DNA of 7,550 nt from Candidatus Heimdallarchaeota archaeon (GCA_023139025.1 JAGLOH010000094.1:1-7550); one strand, 5' to 3'; counted from the stretch's first letter, positions 1 to 6,533 are shown. Notes: a model not told the origin generated them from the sequence alone. Numbers and translations: made by a program.

Positions 1-246
1 TCAACATATAAAATACCTAACCTTTATTTCACTCCTAAGATTGAAGTTACTTTTCTAGAAGACGCAGATAATCCAGAAGCTGTTTTGAAATCAAAAGCTA
101 TAGGTGAACCCCCATTCATGTATGGAATAGGTACTTACCTAGCTTTAAAAAATGCAGCTCAAGCTTTCAGAAAGGATAAAGAATGGGAATATTCAGCACC
201 TCTTACACCTGAGAAGTTACTTCTATTTTTACATGATTTGGATTGA
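1..246 (+). CDS. Xanthine dehydrogenase / aldehyde oxidase-family molybdenum subunit, C-terminal end (partial)
   Basis: This is the last 81 codons of a gene entering from the left edge, read in frame from base 1 to the TGA at 244-246. The peptide holds KSKAIGEPP at residues 30-38. It matches the conserved C-terminal motif of molybdopterin-binding subunits of the xanthine dehydrogenase/aldehyde oxidase family, whose Glu (here codon 106-108) is the catalytic base near the molybdenum. It is followed by a helix-like stretch rich in Ala and Leu and by a typical short tail ending in LHDLD. The xdhC gene starts 31 bases downstream on the same strand, which supports a molybdenum hydroxylase rather than an unrelated protein. 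The substrate (purine, aldehyde, CO or other) cannot be told from this fragment. Confidence 0.88.
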   Translation, partial: STYKIPNLYFTPKIEVTFLEDADNPEAVLKSKAIGEPPFMYGIGTYLALKNAAQAFRKDKEWEYSAPLTPEKLLLFLHDLD

Positions 247-265
247 AAGGAAAAATAAAATCAAT

Positions 266-271
266 AGTGAT
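266..271 (+). promoter_or_regulatory. Ribosome binding site that decides the xdhC start
   Basis: AGTGAT lies 6 bases before the ATG at 278 and resembles the archaeal GGTGAT core. It supports that ATG over in-frame ATGs at 152 and 233, both inside the preceding coding region. Confidence 0.5.
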
Positions 272-277
272 GCTAAT

Positions 278-1243
278 ATGAACGAAGAACATTTCTGGAA
301 AAATATTTTGAAAGAAATTGAGCTAGGGAATCCTTCTGTAGTAGTTACCATAATAAATCGAGAAGGATCTGCACCAAATATTCCTGGTGCAAAAATGTTT
401 GTAAATCTTGACAGTATTGGAGGTACTGTAGGAGGAGGATTATCTGAAAGTCGTTTGTTGGAACTTGCTAAGACTATTCTTAAAGAAAAGGATTTTTCAG
501 TTAAAACAGTACATATGGAGCATAACGAAAATGCAGACGATAATCGATCAGGAATGATTTGTTCAGGTTCTCAAACTTTTGCCCTTACTCCTTTAAGCAA
601 AGATGATAAACCTACCATTGAAATGATAATTGAAGCTTACACTAAAACAAAACTTGGTGTCCTTTCAATTTCTAATAAGGGTATAAATGTAGATTTTGGT
701 GATCTTCTAACTCATGATAAAAGTTATTCTGGAGATGATCATTCTTGGTCTTATCGGGAAAATATAGGTTTTCAAGATAAGTTTTTCATAATTGGTGGAG
801 GGCATGTATCTCTCGCATTATCAAATGTAATAGCGACTCTTGGTTTTCATATTACTGTATTAGATGATAGAAAAAATTTACCAACTATGGCTGCTAATAC
901 ATGTGCTCATGTAAAAGATGTTATTTCTTACAAAGATATTTCTTCTATCATTCCTGAAGGTAATAATATTTACGTTGTTATTATGACCTATGGTCATCAA
1001 TCAGATGAACTAGTATTAGAAAGCATTATTTCAAAAAAGTGTAGATACATTGGAATGATGGCAAGCGCAGCTAAAAAACAACAAATTTTTACAAATCTTG
1101 AAGAAAAAGGGATTTCAAAAGATCTTCTCAATAATATATACTCGCCAATTGGAATAGGCATCAATAGTAACACTCCAGAAGAAATAGCCGTAAGCATAGC
1201 TGCTGAATTAATTAAAGTTAAGAATTCAAATTCGTTGAACTAA
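278..1243 (+). CDS. xdhC: XdhC/CoxI-family molybdenum hydroxylase maturation protein
   Basis: This 321-residue protein has the two domains of the XdhC/CoxI family. The N-terminal CoxI-type domain shows EGSAP (29-33), PGAKM (36-40), GGTVGGG (48-54) and MICSGSQ (93-99), with Cys95 at the family's conserved Cys. The C-terminal Rossmann domain shows IIGGGHVS (171-178), LDDR (195-198), a TYGH-D segment (237-243), YIGMM (257-261) and TPEEIAVSIAAE (299-310). XdhC proteins bind the molybdenum cofactor, help its sulfuration and insert it into xanthine dehydrogenase-type enzymes in the cytoplasm. The gene lies just after the molybdenum subunit, as expected of an operon. The frame is open back to an ATG at 152, but that adds 42 residues unlike the family and overlaps the upstream gene. 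Starting at 278 gives the usual helix just before the VVVTIINREGSAP stretch. The usual TRGH is TYGH here, a small deviation. Confidence 0.93.
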   Translation: MNEEHFWKNILKEIELGNPSVVVTIINREGSAPNIPGAKMFVNLDSIGGTVGGGLSESRLLELAKTILKEKDFSVKTVHMEHNENADDNRSGMICSGSQTFALTPLSKDDKPTIEMIIEAYTKTKLGVLSISNKGINVDFGDLLTHDKSYSGDDHSWSYRENIGFQDKFFIIGGGHVSLALSNVIATLGFHITVLDDRKNLPTMAANTCAHVKDVISYKDISSIIPEGNNIYVVIMTYGHQSDELVLESIISKKCRYIGMMASAAKKQQIFTNLEEKGISKDLLNNIYSPIGIGINSNTPEEIAVSIAAELIKVKNSNSLN

Positions 1244-1328
1244 TTGAAGAATTACTCAAATTCAGTCTAATTATTCTTCTTAATTATATGTTTCAGCCCT
1301 CAATTCTAGTCTCTGCTAGTGATTCAAC

Positions 1329-1388
1329 TTTTTCTTAACATTTTTTTCTCTTTTTAAATCTTTTGTCGCAACGCATTTTTTTCTTCTA
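1329..1388 (+). terminator. T-rich transcription termination region after xdhC
   Basis: Three T tracts lie at 1329-1333, 1341-1347 and 1376-1382, with further T-rich sequence between them, and no clear hairpin. This fits archaeal U-tract termination. The rest of the 200-base gap 1244-1443 has no gene I can support, and part of it must serve the small downstream gene. Confidence 0.5.
1351..1359 (+). promoter_or_regulatory. Candidate TATA box for the 47-residue membrane protein gene
   Basis: TTTTTAAAT would place a transcript start near 1380, giving a leader of about 60 bases that contains the strong ribosome binding site. A second AT-rich match, TTTAATTTA at 1410-1418, would start the transcript after that site, so it is less likely. 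The sequence is so AT-rich that chance matches are common. Confidence 0.25.
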
Positions 1389-1430
1389 GTAATCTTTAAG
1401 AATAACTGATTTAATTTACATATGATTATT

Positions 1431-1437
1431 AAAGGTG
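1431..1437 (+). promoter_or_regulatory. Strong ribosome binding site for the small membrane protein
   Basis: AAAGGTG lies 6 bases before the ATG at 1444, a good match to the archaeal consensus. It is the main evidence that this short frame is translated. Confidence 0.7.
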
Positions 1438-1443
1438 TAAGAA

Positions 1444-1587
1444 ATGGCAACTCTCACATTACCTTTTGTGACCCTCATTGTAACAGCTCTAATTGTTGCA
1501 GTAGCTTTAGCTATTTTAGTTGTATTTACTAAAACTTTACGAGATACTAAATCCAGTGTCGACTCTTCATATGAAACATCAAAATAG
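1444..1587 (+). CDS. Small single-pass membrane protein, 47 residues, function unknown
   Basis: I do not recognise this protein. The frame runs from ATG 1444 to TAG 1587 behind a strong AAAGGTG site. Residues 7-28 form one uninterrupted hydrophobic segment rich in Val, Ala, Leu and Ile. They are followed by a basic turn (KTLRDTK, 30-36) and a polar, Ser-rich tail ending in SYETSK. By the positive-inside rule the N-terminus would be outside and the tail in the cytoplasm. It has no cysteine and no signal cleavage motif I can see. Length and single helix recall SecE/Sec61-beta-type or small regulatory membrane subunits, but Sec61-beta places its helix at the C-terminus, so I do not assign it. 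It stands between xdhC and the convergent GTPase gene, with T-rich sequence on both sides, so it is probably its own transcription unit. Confidence 0.65.
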   Translation: MATLTLPFVTLIVTALIVAVALAILVVFTKTLRDTKSSVDSSYETSK

Positions 1588-1654
1588 AGTGCAAACGTGA
1601 TCGGCATTAAGTCCTCCGTCTCAGTTATAGTAGTAAAATAGCTGAAGAAGATAG

Positions 1655-1681
1655 TTTCTTTTTTTCTTAAAATTAGTTTTT
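1655..1681 (+). terminator. T-rich terminator after the small membrane protein
   Basis: A pyrimidine tract at 1655-1668, containing seven consecutive T at 1659-1665, and a second T5 at 1677-1681 lie between the small gene and the convergent GTPase gene. There is no clear hairpin. Confidence 0.45.
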
Positions 1682-1687
1682 CTAAAG

Positions 1688-2248
1688 TTACAGCCCCATC
1701 TGGAAGTAGATTCTGTCGATCAGTCTTTCAAATGCAGAACTAACATTTTGTCCTGACTTAGCGGATGTTTCCACATATTCTACTTTTATTCCACCCCATT
1801 CAGAAAGTATTTGTGCATAGGTCAGTGCAGAGGTTTTGTTTACTTGTACTTCTTCTGGAAGCTCTCCTCGAAGATCAGTTTTGTTTCCTATGATCACTAA
1901 GGGTATGAGCTTATTATCGTTGTACTTAATCATCTCATTAATCCAGAAATCGATATTTGTAAAAGTATTTGGACGTGTCACGTCAAAAACAACCATAGCT
2001 CCGTAAGTGTTTGCATAATAAGCTCCTCTTACTTCAGAAAACCTAGGTTGTCCTGCTAAATCCCAAATCTGCAGACTGACAATATAGTCCTCATATGGGA
2101 CCTGCTTCACGCTGAAGTCTGCACCAATTGTCATTAGATAATTTTCTCGAAAACTTTTTCCTAGATAATTTCTCCTTAAGCTTGTCTTACCGACGGCTCC
2201 ATCACCTATTAGTACCACTTTGAAAATTCTTCCTAGGTCTCCCGACAT
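1688..2248 (-). CDS. Rab/Ras-type small GTPase
   Basis: This 186-residue protein has all five G motifs of a Ras-superfamily GTPase: P-loop GDGAVGKTS (15-23), switch I Thr40 in MTIGADF, WDLAGQ (62-67) with the catalytic Gln67, NKTD (122-125) and TSAK (161-164). The WDLAGQ and IGADF signatures are closest to the Rab branch. Such proteins are a hallmark of Asgard archaea and are typical of eukaryotic membrane traffic; in archaea their role is not settled. The ORF spans a whole single domain with no extension. It has no cysteine anywhere, so the C-terminal prenylation of most eukaryotic Rabs is impossible, and no lipid anchor is visible. The start ATG is preceded on the minus strand by GAGGT at 10 bases. 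The gene is divergent from the peroxiredoxin operon and convergent with the small membrane protein. No GEF, GAP or roadblock protein is visible nearby. Confidence 0.95.
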   Translation of the reverse strand: MSGDLGRIFKVVLIGDGAVGKTSLRRNYLGKSFRENYLMTIGADFSVKQVPYEDYIVSLQIWDLAGQPRFSEVRGAYYANTYGAMVVFDVTRPNTFTNIDFWINEMIKYNDNKLIPLVIIGNKTDLRGELPEEVQVNKTSALTYAQILSEWGGIKVEYVETSAKSGQNVSSAFERLIDRIYFQMGL

Positions 2249-2258
2249 TTGAGATTCT

Positions 2259-2263
2259 ACCTC
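2259..2263 (-). promoter_or_regulatory. Ribosome binding site of the GTPase gene
   Basis: On the minus strand GAGGT lies 10 bases before the ATG at 2248, within the sequence ATGAGGTA. A TATA-like TTTAAATTAT is at 2277-2286 on the same strand, but it sits rather close to the start, so I do not call it as the promoter with confidence. Confidence 0.5.
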
Positions 2264-2401
2264 ATTATATTTTGATATAATTTAAATCTTCTTATGTTTC
2301 AAGTTTGCTAAGCTGTAATCGAATAATGTCTATACACAATCTATGTTTTTTTACTATTTATTTTTTCTGGATATATTTTTTATTTTTGCAACAAACTAGA
2401 C

Positions 2402-2409
2402 TTTAAAAG
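2402..2409 (+). promoter_or_regulatory. Candidate TATA box of the redox operon
   Basis: TTTAAAAG is centred about 35 bases before the ATG at 2441, predicting a transcript start near 2432 and a very short leader. It lies in the 192-base divergent gap between the GTPase and the first peroxiredoxin (2249-2440). That gap otherwise holds T-rich sequence and no gene or clear operator repeat that I can see. Confidence 0.45.
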
Positions 2410-2431
2410 TTTTCTAGATTATCTTCTACTT

Positions 2432-2436
2432 GTGAT
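2432..2436 (+). promoter_or_regulatory. Ribosome binding site that moves the first peroxiredoxin start
   Basis: The bases GTGAT could be read as a GTG start at 2432, but they match the archaeal Shine-Dalgarno core and lie 4 bases before the ATG at 2441. Starting at 2441 gives the family-typical N-terminus MQLGDIVPDF. Confidence 0.6.
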
Positions 2437-2440
2437 AAAT

Positions 2441-2914
2441 ATGCAATTAGGTGATATTGTTCCTGATTTTACTCTAAAAGATCAAAATAATGAAGATTTC
2501 AATCTTTATGATATTAAAGATAAGCTTGTTTTACTTTCTTTCCATCCTCTTGCTTGGACAGGAGTTTGTGCTAAACAAATGCAGTCACTTGAATCTGCAA
2601 AATCTGAATTTGATGATTTAGGTGTTACAGCTGTTGGAGTTAGTGTTGATACTATTCCCTCTAAGAAAGCTTGGGCTGAGAATCTCGGTATTGAAGATAC
2701 TCCACTCCTTGCAGATTTTTGGCCCCATGGTGCTTTAGCAAAATCTTTAGGTCTTTTTAATAAAGATAAAGGTGTTTCCAACCGAGTTAATATTCTTGTT
2801 GGAAAAAACAAGGAAATAGTTTTTATGAAAATTTATGAAATGTCTACAGTTCCTAACTTTGATGAGATAACTAGTTTCATCAAAAAAGAACGTAAAAAGG
2901 GAAGAGAACTATAA
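2441..2914 (+). CDS. AhpE-type one-Cys peroxiredoxin
   Basis: This is a 157-residue thioredoxin-fold peroxidase that reduces hydrogen peroxide and organic hydroperoxides in the cytoplasm. The active site is PLAWTGVC (36-43): Pro36, Thr40 and peroxidatic Cys43 form the PxxxTxxC signature, and Arg115 in SNRVN is the expected active-site arginine. The FWPHGA stretch (93-98) and the following GLFN segment match AhpE-like members as I know them from actinobacteria. Cys43 is the only cysteine, so no resolving Cys exists in the chain and reduction must come from an outside thiol or protein. It opens a three-gene operon: the next gene follows after 14 bases. The tail is lysine- and arginine-rich (KKERKKGREL), longer and more basic than I would expect. 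A GTG at 2432 is an alternative start. Confidence 0.92.
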   Translation: MQLGDIVPDFTLKDQNNEDFNLYDIKDKLVLLSFHPLAWTGVCAKQMQSLESAKSEFDDLGVTAVGVSVDTIPSKKAWAENLGIEDTPLLADFWPHGALAKSLGLFNKDKGVSNRVNILVGKNKEIVFMKIYEMSTVPNFDEITSFIKKERKKGREL

Positions 2915-2917
2915 TAC

Positions 2918-2924
2918 AGGTGAT
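2918..2924 (+). promoter_or_regulatory. Ribosome binding site of the second peroxiredoxin
   Basis: AGGTGAT lies 4 bases before the ATG at 2929, inside the 14-base gap between the two peroxiredoxin genes. It is the best match to the archaeal consensus in this operon. Confidence 0.7.
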
Positions 2925-2928
2925 TTAA

Positions 2929-3393
2929 ATGTTAAATGAAGGTGAAAAAGCTCCCATATTTTGTTTACCAAACGATAAGAATGAGAATATTTGTTTGGAC
3001 CAATTCAAAAATAAATGGGTAGTTATCTATTTTTATCCTAGAGACAATACTCCAGGATGTACAACTGAAGCTTGCGATTTTAGTGCCAATATCACTGATT
3101 TTGTTGATATTGATGCTGTTGTGATTGGAATCAGTCCTGATTCTCCTGAAAGGCATGCAAAATTTATAGCTAAACATGATTTGAAACACATTTTGTTGAG
3201 CGATGAAGATCATAAGATTCTAGAGCTTTACGATGCATGGAGAAAGAAACTAATGTATGGAAAAGAACTCTTTGGAGTTATTCGAAGTACTTATCTCATT
3301 AATCCTCAAGGAGTTATTGCTAAAGTTTGGCCCAAAGTCAAAGTTAAAGGTCATGTTTATGAAGTCAGAGAGGTTCTCAAATCTTTAAAATAG
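2929..3393 (+). CDS. bcp: PrxQ/Bcp-type atypical two-Cys peroxiredoxin
   Basis: This 154-residue peroxiredoxin carries the Bcp/PrxQ signature YPRDNTPGCTTEACDF at 36-51. Cys44 is the peroxidatic residue within PxxxTxxC (Pro37, Thr41), and Cys49, five residues on, is the typical resolving Cys for an intramolecular disulfide, normally reduced by a thioredoxin-like protein. The ISPDSPE stretch (118 region follows the VVIGIS strand) and the late TYLINPQG strand are family-typical. Two further cysteines, Cys12 and Cys22, lie in the N-terminal part and are not standard catalytic residues. The gene is sandwiched between the one-Cys peroxiredoxin and the nitroreductase with gaps of 14 and 13 bases. 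The two peroxiredoxins thus likely cover different peroxides or reductants. Length is normal for the family. Confidence 0.93.
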   Translation: MLNEGEKAPIFCLPNDKNENICLDQFKNKWVVIYFYPRDNTPGCTTEACDFSANITDFVDIDAVVIGISPDSPERHAKFIAKHDLKHILLSDEDHKILELYDAWRKKLMYGKELFGVIRSTYLINPQGVIAKVWPKVKVKGHVYEVREVLKSLK

Positions 3394-3406
3394 GTCTGTG
3401 AAAATT

Positions 3407-3955
3407 ATGGAGTTGAAACAAGTTATTGAAGAGAGACAAGCTTTTAGAGCTTTAGAACCTGTTGAAATAACTGATGATTTTGTTAAGGACATTGCCTATC
3501 AGGCTTCTAGAACGCCATCTTGTGGTAATAAGCAGCCTTGGCGATTTGTCTTTGTTAAAGATAAAACTGTTTTATCTGAACTACATGAGGCTCTTAGTGG
3601 GGGTAATTATTGGGCTAAGGAAGCTTCAATGATAATAGCTATTCATTCTCATCCCGATATGGGGTGTTTAATCGGTCCTAGAGAATATTATCTCTTTGGA
3701 ACAGGGATGGCTACCGCTCATTTAATGCTCTCAATTGTTGACAAAGGTCTGGTAGCTCATGCCATGGCTGGCTTTAAAGAAGGTTTAGCTAAAGAAATTC
3801 TTAAAATTCCTGAAGAGCACAGACTGATTGCATTGCTTGCTGTTGGTAAAAGAAGTGATGATTTAAGTAAATTAGGTGAAAAACATCAAGAAGATGAAAT
3901 AACCAGATCTTCAAGGAATCCATTTGAAGAATATGCTCATATTGACCGATATGAG
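3407..3955 (+). CDS. Nitroreductase-family FMN oxidoreductase (end is 3958 including stop)
   Basis: The coding frame runs from ATG 3407 to the TAA at 3956-3958, 183 residues. It has the nitroreductase-fold landmarks: an N-terminal helix with paired arginines (Arg10 and Arg14 in EERQAFR), the FMN-binding ASRTPSCGNKQPWRF stretch (33-47), a central YYLFGTGMATAHLML helix (94-108) for dimer and FMN contacts, the LLAVGKR strand (143-149) and the C-terminal R-NPFEEY signature (170-176). Family members use NAD(P)H and FMN to reduce nitro compounds, quinones, or specific substrates such as flavins or enones; the substrate is not evident here. It is the last gene of the redox operon, 13 bases after the PrxQ gene. 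A GTG at 3398 is an alternative start, but that triplet lies at the expected ribosome binding position (GTGA, 5 bases before the ATG). Confidence 0.9.
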
Positions 3956-3995
3956 TAATCACTTTCTTTTAGTATGACTAGGATTAGCCATAATC

Positions 3996-4004
3996 TTTTA
4001 AAAA
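3996..4004 (+). promoter_or_regulatory. Candidate TATA box for a leaderless membrane protein gene
   Basis: TTTTAAAAA is centred about 31 bases before the ATG at 4031, predicting a transcript start within a few bases of it. No ribosome binding site precedes any of the three possible starts (3974, 4019, 4031), which also fits a leaderless message. Confidence 0.5.
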
Positions 4005-4030
4005 GAAAGTCATTCTTTATGTTGACATTT

Positions 4031-4894
4031 ATGGAACCTACTAGTAATAAAAAAACACTAAATGATATTAAAAATAATATTTCTAAAACATCTAGGAATG
4101 GGTCTTATTTTATTCTTATCCAGATAATTTTAGGTTTGATCCTAATGATATTATTTTCAGTAGCTTATTATTTATTTTTTGCTGGTGATGTTTCTGCAAT
4201 AGTTTCAAATTTCATAACTATTGATGTTTATTCATTTGTAGCAGGAATAGCTTTAATGTTCTTTAGTGCGAGTTTAGGTTTCAAAGTACTAGCATTTTTG
4301 ACTATAATATTTTCACTTTTATATTTTACAATAAATATTTTGTTGTTCTCTTTAATTTTCAGGTTAAGTAGATGCTTCAAACAACTTGAAGAAGAAGAAA
4401 AGACTTTGACACAAGCTTCAAAAATACAGAAATGGTTTGTCGTTTATGTTTCTCTTTCATCATTAGCATTCTTTCTCCCAAGTTTTGGTTGGATTATGGC
4501 TATTATGATGGCAAATGCTGGATTGAATGTTAGTTTCTACAACTTCAATGTTATCTTGAGCCGTTATGGTCTCAAACCAACTGTCTGGAAGAATTCAGCT
4601 TATCACATGCTTGCTGGAAGTTTCATCACTATTGTTTTCTCATTATTACTTTTCATTGATATCATTTATCTTCCAGGAATCATAGTGGGATATATTTTCT
4701 ACTATTTCGCGTTTAGCAACATGAAAAATCACATTTTATTCGTTGCACCAACAATGAGAGACACTCCTCCTCCTCCTTCAATACCAGCACCTAGCGTCCC
4801 TCCTCCAAGACCAGTAATTAGTTCAACTGGGGAAATAGAAATTGCCAAAATTCCTTCTCCTCCAGCGTCAGAGTTTGATGAAAATAGTGAATAA
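4031..4894 (+). CDS. Polytopic membrane protein with proline-rich cytoplasmic-type tail, function unknown
   Basis: I do not recognise the family. From ATG 4031 the protein has 287 residues. After a polar, Lys- and Asn-rich N-terminus there are about five to six hydrophobic segments, roughly 27-50, 66-84, 86-110, 136-160, and a long or paired one at 193-229. An acidic-basic loop (KQLEEEEKTLTQASK, 117-131) separates the third and fourth. Residues 245-278 are proline-rich: a run of four Pro (246-249), PAP, PPPRP (257-261) and SPPAS (276-280), followed by an acidic tail. It resembles archaeal multi-pass proteins such as the DUF973 type in layout, but I cannot support that by sequence. Longer versions starting at 3974 or 4019 add up to 19 residues. 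It follows the redox operon by 72 bases, with its own TATA-like box, so it is probably separate from it. Confidence 0.8.
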   Translation: MEPTSNKKTLNDIKNNISKTSRNGSYFILIQIILGLILMILFSVAYYLFFAGDVSAIVSNFITIDVYSFVAGIALMFFSASLGFKVLAFLTIIFSLLYFTINILLFSLIFRLSRCFKQLEEEEKTLTQASKIQKWFVVYVSLSSLAFFLPSFGWIMAIMMANAGLNVSFYNFNVILSRYGLKPTVWKNSAYHMLAGSFITIVFSLLLFIDIIYLPGIIVGYIFYYFAFSNMKNHILFVAPTMRDTPPPPSIPAPSVPPPRPVISSTGEIEIAKIPSPPASEFDENSE

Positions 4895-4921
4895 GACATC
4901 TAGGTTACAAAGTTCATTTAG

Positions 4922-4942
4922 TGTTTTTTGTAGCAATTTTTT
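4922..4942 (+). terminator. T-rich terminator between convergent genes
   Basis: Two runs of six T (4924-4929 and 4937-4942) fall in the 52-base gap between the membrane protein and the convergent arylsulfotransferase-like gene. They fit U-tract termination of the plus-strand gene. Confidence 0.45.
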
Positions 4943-4946
4943 ACTA

Positions 4947-6533
4947 TTAATTTTTCTTTCTCAAATACTTCACCCATGTGAAAAATGAAACAAAGAGAAC
5001 TGGTACTCCTATTCCTAAAGATAATCCAAGAATGAGTTCAATTTTTTGCCCAATTCTAAATTTGATAGAACCTATATTCTCATAAAACTCTGAATCGATT
5101 GACAGATGACCTCCTTCATCAGCTACTACAATCGATATTTGATGCAGACCATCGGTTATTTCTCCTAGATAATATTTAACTTTAAGAGGTTCCCAATATT
5201 TAGGAAAAGTAATGTTCTTATTTTCTACTAGTTGATTATCTAAGTAGATGAAGTATTCTCCTGTGAAATTTGTTTTAGATCTGAAATTATACCACACATT
5301 CCACTCAAAATATTGATTGTCTTCTAAATCAACAAAAATAGGGGCTGATGTTATCGGTGAAAATCTGATCCTTTCCATTCTATAAAACTCATATAACTCG
5401 TCTTCTTCCATGGGCGAGAATAGTTTCCAAACTATTTCTCCTTCATTACTTACTTCAATTGCTTTTGATCCTTGACTCTCCCCTAGATAAGTTGTATGAC
5501 CAAATACTCCTAATTTGTTATTATTAGGCAGCAAGTCACAATCTCCCCAGATAATACTCCAATAATCTACAGGTGCAGACCACTCCCACGTTACATTGGC
5601 TTGCATTTTATCCTCGTCTATTGTAATTTCAACCAATCTTGAATGTCGATTCATTGCATCAGTTTGGTTATGGAAATCATTATCGAAAAGTAGAAACCTA
5701 TCATCACCAATTTTTTCTAGACTGTGGCTATGAAAGAAGAGATAATCTCTCTGGTTTCCATAAATATCATACATAGTGAAATTTCCATACTCCCCCAATC
5801 CCCATATCAGGTCCCCAGTCTGATGATCTATTTTGTAAAAAGTATTTGTGCTTCTACAATTCAGATACATCATATCTTCATCTTCATCAAAAACAAGGGA
5901 GTTGGCATGAGTTAAATCCAAAATTGCTAGCTCGTCTTCGAAAGGACATGTTTGCCATAATTCAACATAATTCCTTGTGTCTATAGATCGAATAAGATGG
6001 CCAGTGGAATTATATTCATTGATAAGATCAAAAAGATACGTTTTCTCATTAATATCAACTTCATACGAATCTAAAGTAAAATATGTATCTCGAAGATGAT
6101 CCATCTCTATCTCATGATGTCCTTCAAAATACAGATTCACAGTAACATTTGTTTCTATATTCCATAACTTGGCTCCTCCGTAGTCACCATAGATTAAAGT
6201 TGTAGAATTAATGAACTCAATAGGTTGGTCAGCTAATAAAGGCTCAGAACTAATCCCTCTTTCAATAATAATATTACCATCTAAATCAGTAATCACTATT
6301 TTACGGCTTAGAAATCCTCCTGTTGAAAAATTATTTTGTTCAAGTACTAACAGATTATATCCCTCAAATCGATTAGACGAAGTTTCATCCAGAGAATTCT
6401 GAATAGGAAGATTAGTTGAAATTGAAATGGAACCATTTGTTCCCGTTATTTGTGTTTGCAATAGAATAAGAATTACAAATACAGCAACTAATTTTGAATA
6501 ACTAGACAAATTTAGTGATTTGTTGATTCTCAT
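4947..6533 (-). CDS. Membrane-anchored arylsulfotransferase-like protein (copy 1, complete)
   Basis: This 528-residue protein resembles the arylsulfotransferase (ASST) family of beta-propellers, which in bacteria move sulfate between phenols outside the cytoplasm. Landmarks are LTHANSLVFD (207-216), MMYLNCR (221-227), NTFYKIDHQTGDLIWGLG (230-247), FHSHSLEKI (267-275), LLFDND (281-286) and HSRLVEI (297-303). The His-Ala-Asn, the His before the LEK motif and the Arg in SRLVE match the order of family active-site residues. An N-terminal hydrophobic segment (about 14-30) acts as signal or anchor. Residues 421-490 look like a beta-sandwich domain, then a C-terminal helix (497-522) ends in KYLRKKN. 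This gives an extracellular body with a cytoplasmic basic end. There are ten N-x-S/T sequons. The start follows a GGATGATGG-like site in a 27-base gap after copy 2, so the two are co-transcribed. Sulfotransferase activity is not proven. Confidence 0.8.
   Translation of the reverse strand: MRINKSLNLSSYSKLVAVFVILILLQTQITGTNGSISISTNLPIQNSLDETSSNRFEGYNLLVLEQNNFSTGGFLSRKIVITDLDGNIIIERGISSEPLLADQPIEFINSTTLIYGDYGGAKLWNIETNVTVNLYFEGHHEIEMDHLRDTYFTLDSYEVDINEKTYLFDLINEYNSTGHLIRSIDTRNYVELWQTCPFEDELAILDLTHANSLVFDEDEDMMYLNCRSTNTFYKIDHQTGDLIWGLGEYGNFTMYDIYGNQRDYLFFHSHSLEKIGDDRFLLFDNDFHNQTDAMNRHSRLVEITIDEDKMQANVTWEWSAPVDYWSIIWGDCDLLPNNNKLGVFGHTTYLGESQGSKAIEVSNEGEIVWKLFSPMEEDELYEFYRMERIRFSPITSAPIFVDLEDNQYFEWNVWYNFRSKTNFTGEYFIYLDNQLVENKNITFPKYWEPLKVKYYLGEITDGLHQISIVVADEGGHLSIDSEFYENIGSIKFRIGQKIELILGLSLGIGVPVLFVSFFTWVKYLRKKN

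Noticed and set aside
152..277. N-terminal extension of xdhC from an ATG at 152
   Set aside because: It overlaps the conserved C-terminus of the upstream molybdenum subunit and encodes residues unlike the XdhC family; ATG 278 has a ribosome binding-like site.
997..1197. 66-residue frame on the minus strand inside xdhC
   Set aside because: It is opposite the conserved Rossmann domain, with no recognised features.
1416..1607. 63-residue frame on the minus strand
   Set aside because: It is antisense to the small membrane protein gene, which has the better ribosome binding site and a clear transmembrane helix.
1588..1687. Possible tRNA or structured RNA in the gap before the GTPase gene
   Set aside because: I found no cloverleaf, acceptor pairing or strong hairpin; only T-rich sequence.
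2506..2811. 101-residue frame on the minus strand inside the first peroxiredoxin
   Set aside because: It lies opposite a strongly supported gene and shows no family features.
2965..3213. 82-residue frame on the minus strand inside the PrxQ gene
   Set aside because: It is a reverse-strand shadow of a conserved catalytic domain.
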